A stretch of DNA of 64,000 nt from JAFEDN01 sp963844565 (GTDB lineage Bacteria > Pseudomonadota > Gammaproteobacteria > Coxiellales > Coxiellaceae): positions 310,001-374,000 of the forward strand of contig CAWJON010000001.1 of NCBI GenBank assembly GCA_963844565.1. Direction: 5' to 3'. A program made the position numbers and the translations under genes. How positions within the stretch are numbered: the first letter of the stretch is position 1; every line of letters begins with the position of its first letter. Positions 61,891 to 64,000 of this stretch are shown here, piece after piece. The notes beneath the pieces are model-generated. The model was not told where the DNA came from. It worked only from the letters and a program-made list of their open reading frames with translations, and did not search any database.

Positions 61891-63486
61891 ATGAGTGAAG
61901 CTAGTTTACATGGCCAACCTGAAGCACGCACCTTTGGTCAGTGGATATCCCGCTGGGTATTTACGACCAACCATAAAGACATTGGCACTTTATATCTGCT
62001 CTTGTCACTAGTCATGTTTTTTGTGGGCGGAGCCATGGCGATGGTTATTCGCGCACAATTGTTGCATCCTGGTAATCGTTTACTAGACCCTGATTTTTAC
62101 AATCAAATGGTGACAATGCATGGTCTGGTGATGATTTTTGGCGTGGTGATGCCGGCGTTTGTAGGTTTGGCCAACTGGCAAATTCCCCTGATGATTGGAG
62201 CCCCCGATATGGCCTTGCCTCGGTTAAATAACTGGAGCTTCTGGTTGCTTCCTTTTGCCTTTGCCCTTTTGGGCAGCACCCTTTTTGTCAGTGGGCCCGC
62301 CCCCAACTTTGGTTGGACTTTCTACGCCCCCTTATCCACCACTTATGGTCCTCCAAGTACCGATTACATGATTTTTTCCATCCATATTATGGGGCTTTCA
62401 TCTATCTTAGGCTCCATTAATATTATCGCGACCATCCTAAATATGCGCTATAAAGGGATGAAGATGATGGATATGCCCATTTTTTGTTGGAGCTGGTATA
62501 TCACCGCATTTTTATTGATTGGAATTATGCCGGTATTGGCAGGAACAGTTACCATGATGTTGACTGACCGCCATTTCGGAACCAGTTTTTTTAATGCCGC
62601 GGGGGGCGGAGATCCTTTATTATTTCAACATCTATTTTGGTTTTTTGGGCATCCTGAAGTTTACGTGTTAATTTTACCGGCTTTTGGTGTCATTTCAGAA
62701 ATTATTCCGACATTTAGCCACAAGCGCTTATTTGGGCGCACCGTTATGATTTATGCTATCGGCGCCATTGCCTTTTTGTCCTATATTGTGTGGGCGCATC
62801 ATATGTTCACCACAGGCATACCACTCGCCTCTGAACTTTTCTTTATGTATGCCACTATGCTGATTGCTGTACCCACGGGAGTAAAAGTATTTAATTGGGT
62901 AGCCACTATCTATAAAGGAAGCGTGAGTTTTGAGACTCCCATGTTATTTGCGCTGGGGTTTTTATTTTTCTTTACCATCGGCGGATTTTCCGGCTTGATG
63001 TTAGCCATAGTGCCTGCAGATTTTCAATATCAAGACACCTATTTCGTGGTTGCCCATTTTCATTATGTGTTAATCGCAGGTTCTATTTTTGCATTAATGG
63101 CTGGAATTTACTTTTGGATCCCGAAATGGACCGGTGTTATGTATTCTGAACGTGTTGGCCAATGGCATTTCTGGTTATCGATGATTTCTTTTAACATTAC
63201 TTTTTTTCCCATGCATTTTTTGGGTTTGGCGGGAATGCCGCGACGAATTCCAGATTACGCGCTCCAATTTACCGATTTTAATGTGATAGCCAGTATTGGC
63301 GCTTTTATTTTTGGTTTATCGCAGCTCTTGTTTTTGTATGTGATCATCCAATGCATTCGTCGCAAAGGCCCTAAAGCTACCGATCGCGTATGGGATGGTG
63401 CACATGGATTAGAATGGATGGTGCCTTCTCCAGCGCCTTACCACACCTACACCCACGCTCCAAAATTCGAGGATAACCCTCATTGA
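61891..63486 (+). CDS. coxA: Cytochrome c oxidase subunit I
   Basis: The heme-copper core of an aa3-type oxidase, 531 residues, twelve membrane helices. Ligands visible: H in MVTMHGLVM (heme a), H-P-E-V-Y with the Tyr crosslink (CuB), HH in WAHHMFTTG, and H-F-H-Y in VVAHFHYVLI (heme a3 and a). GAGG precedes the ATG. Its stop overlaps the cox11 start (TTGA). Confidence 0.97.
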   Translation: MSEASLHGQPEARTFGQWISRWVFTTNHKDIGTLYLLLSLVMFFVGGAMAMVIRAQLLHPGNRLLDPDFYNQMVTMHGLVMIFGVVMPAFVGLANWQIPLMIGAPDMALPRLNNWSFWLLPFAFALLGSTLFVSGPAPNFGWTFYAPLSTTYGPPSTDYMIFSIHIMGLSSILGSINIIATILNMRYKGMKMMDMPIFCWSWYITAFLLIGIMPVLAGTVTMMLTDRHFGTSFFNAAGGGDPLLFQHLFWFFGHPEVYVLILPAFGVISEIIPTFSHKRLFGRTVMIYAIGAIAFLSYIVWAHHMFTTGIPLASELFFMYATMLIAVPTGVKVFNWVATIYKGSVSFETPMLFALGFLFFFTIGGFSGLMLAIVPADFQYQDTYFVVAHFHYVLIAGSIFALMAGIYFWIPKWTGVMYSERVGQWHFWLSMISFNITFFPMHFLGLAGMPRRIPDYALQFTDFNVIASIGAFIFGLSQLLFLYVIIQCIRRKGPKATDRVWDGAHGLEWMVPSPAPYHTYTHAPKFEDNPH

Positions 63487-64000
63487 ATAAAGAAATAAAA
63501 AAAACAAATCGGTTACGTCGCTCAGTCATTTTTCTTAGCATTGCGGCAGTATTGATGTTTGGCTTTGCCTATCTCATGGTTCCTTTCTACAATGCGATGT
63601 GTAAGGTACTGGGTATCAATGGGAAGCCGAACTTAACGCCCGCTGCGATTAGTAAAGATTTGGATCCCAAACGCATGCTCACCATGCAATTTGTTACCAC
63701 AACGAATGAAAATCTCCCTTCTTGGCAATTCTACGCCAAAACTCAATCGTTAAATTTCCATCCTGGTGAAAATGAAATGGTGTTATTTTATGTTAAAAAT
63801 GACACGGATCACGAAACGACGGTGCAAGCCATCCCCAGTGTGACACCAGGACTTGCAGCCCAATATGTTAAAAAAACCGAATGCTTTTGTTTTACTCAGC
63901 AAACGTTGAAAGCGCATGAAGCGCGAATTATGCCGCTGATGTTTCATATTGATAAAAGCATCCCAGACAATATTAACACGCTCACACTTTCCTATACGCT
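63483..64000 (+). CDS. ctaG: Cytochrome c oxidase assembly protein Cox11/CtaG (runs off window)
   Basis: From a TTG at 63483 the frame stays open to the window edge (172 codons). One membrane helix (VIFLSIAAVLMFGFAYLMVPFYNAMC) and the copper-binding C-F-C-F in KTECFCFTQQ are typical of Cox11, which delivers copper to CuB. Usual cox operon position, after subunit I. No better start codon occurs; the TTG overlaps the coxA stop by 4 bases. Confidence 0.92.
   Translation, partial: MNKEIKKTNRLRRSVIFLSIAAVLMFGFAYLMVPFYNAMCKVLGINGKPNLTPAAISKDLDPKRMLTMQFVTTTNENLPSWQFYAKTQSLNFHPGENEMVLFYVKNDTDHETTVQAIPSVTPGLAAQYVKKTECFCFTQQTLKAHEARIMPLMFHIDKSIPDNINTLTLSYT

Noticed and set aside
1..64000. CRISPR array, parS site, rRNA genes
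   Set aside because: Regularly spaced direct repeats, a 16-base TGTTTCAC-type palindrome and rRNA sequences were looked for and not seen.

Overview
The window is a 64-kb stretch of a gene-dense gammaproteobacterial chromosome with modest G+C. Gene content points to the order Legionellales, in the Coxiella/Rickettsiella/Diplorickettsia neighbourhood; this is inferred from gene content, since no rRNA is present. Supporting signs are a fused aspartokinase/diaminopimelate decarboxylase, a complete cystathionine beta-synthase/gamma-lyase pair, scattered replication-origin genes, ankyrin-like and DM9 proteins, effector-like orphan proteins, and intergenic DNA full of palindromic repeats. Most genes are ordinary housekeeping genes, with a few accessory islands between them.

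Layout. 1-985: start of yidD, then rnpA and rpmH on the minus strand, and an AT-rich gap with two perfect DnaA boxes (possible origin). 986-9508: usp, dacB, an O-methyltransferase, parB-pyrB, ruvX (frameshifted)-yqgE, a secreted acidic protein, yggS, a thioesterase, folE, trxA. 9509-14134: two repeat-rich gaps around rho and rsmB; the second holds a large inverted repeat. 14135-25500: uvrD, an AAA/DUF4143 ATPase, a type III polyketide synthase with a UbiE-like methyltransferase and two small genes, an apparently split poly-serine gene, the lysC-lysA fusion, rsmE, and a Phd/RelE toxin-antitoxin pair. 25525-35073: tdk, an MFS carrier, cystathionine gamma-lyase, a DM9 protein, cystathionine beta-synthase, ubiK-comM, and an HPt protein facing a hybrid histidine kinase. 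35195-42519: a small biosynthetic locus (NodU/TobZ-type carbamoyltransferase plus a frameshifted A-T-TE peptide synthetase) and two effector-like orphans. 42584-52689: ddl, tRNA-Arg(CCG), ubiB, a decayed island with a RhuM gene, mnmG, an ankyrin-like protein, a Tyr/Gly-rich lipoprotein and a conserved hypothetical. 52787-57616: the heme cluster hemC-hemD-hemX-hemY preceded by a PlsC-type acyltransferase and a secreted protein. 57671-64000: apaH and folA convergent, then a terminal-oxidase operon (tetraheme cytochrome c, coxB with a fused cytochrome c, coxA, start of cox11).

The strongest non-genic signal is a family of short hairpin modules found at nine places. Their stems differ in sequence from copy to copy but stay complementary, so structure rather than sequence appears to be kept. 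Some copies supply the stop codon of the neighbouring gene. A second, larger repeat of nested palindromes occurs as an inverted pair at 12931-13985 and again near 45.5 kb. Other items to follow up are a hemD gene with no ATG, GTG or TTG start, frameshifts in homopolymers in ruvX and the peptide synthetase, and the linkage of a type III polyketide synthase to a methyltransferase and two small proteins. No CRISPR array, rRNA operon, intact insertion sequence or prophage was seen.
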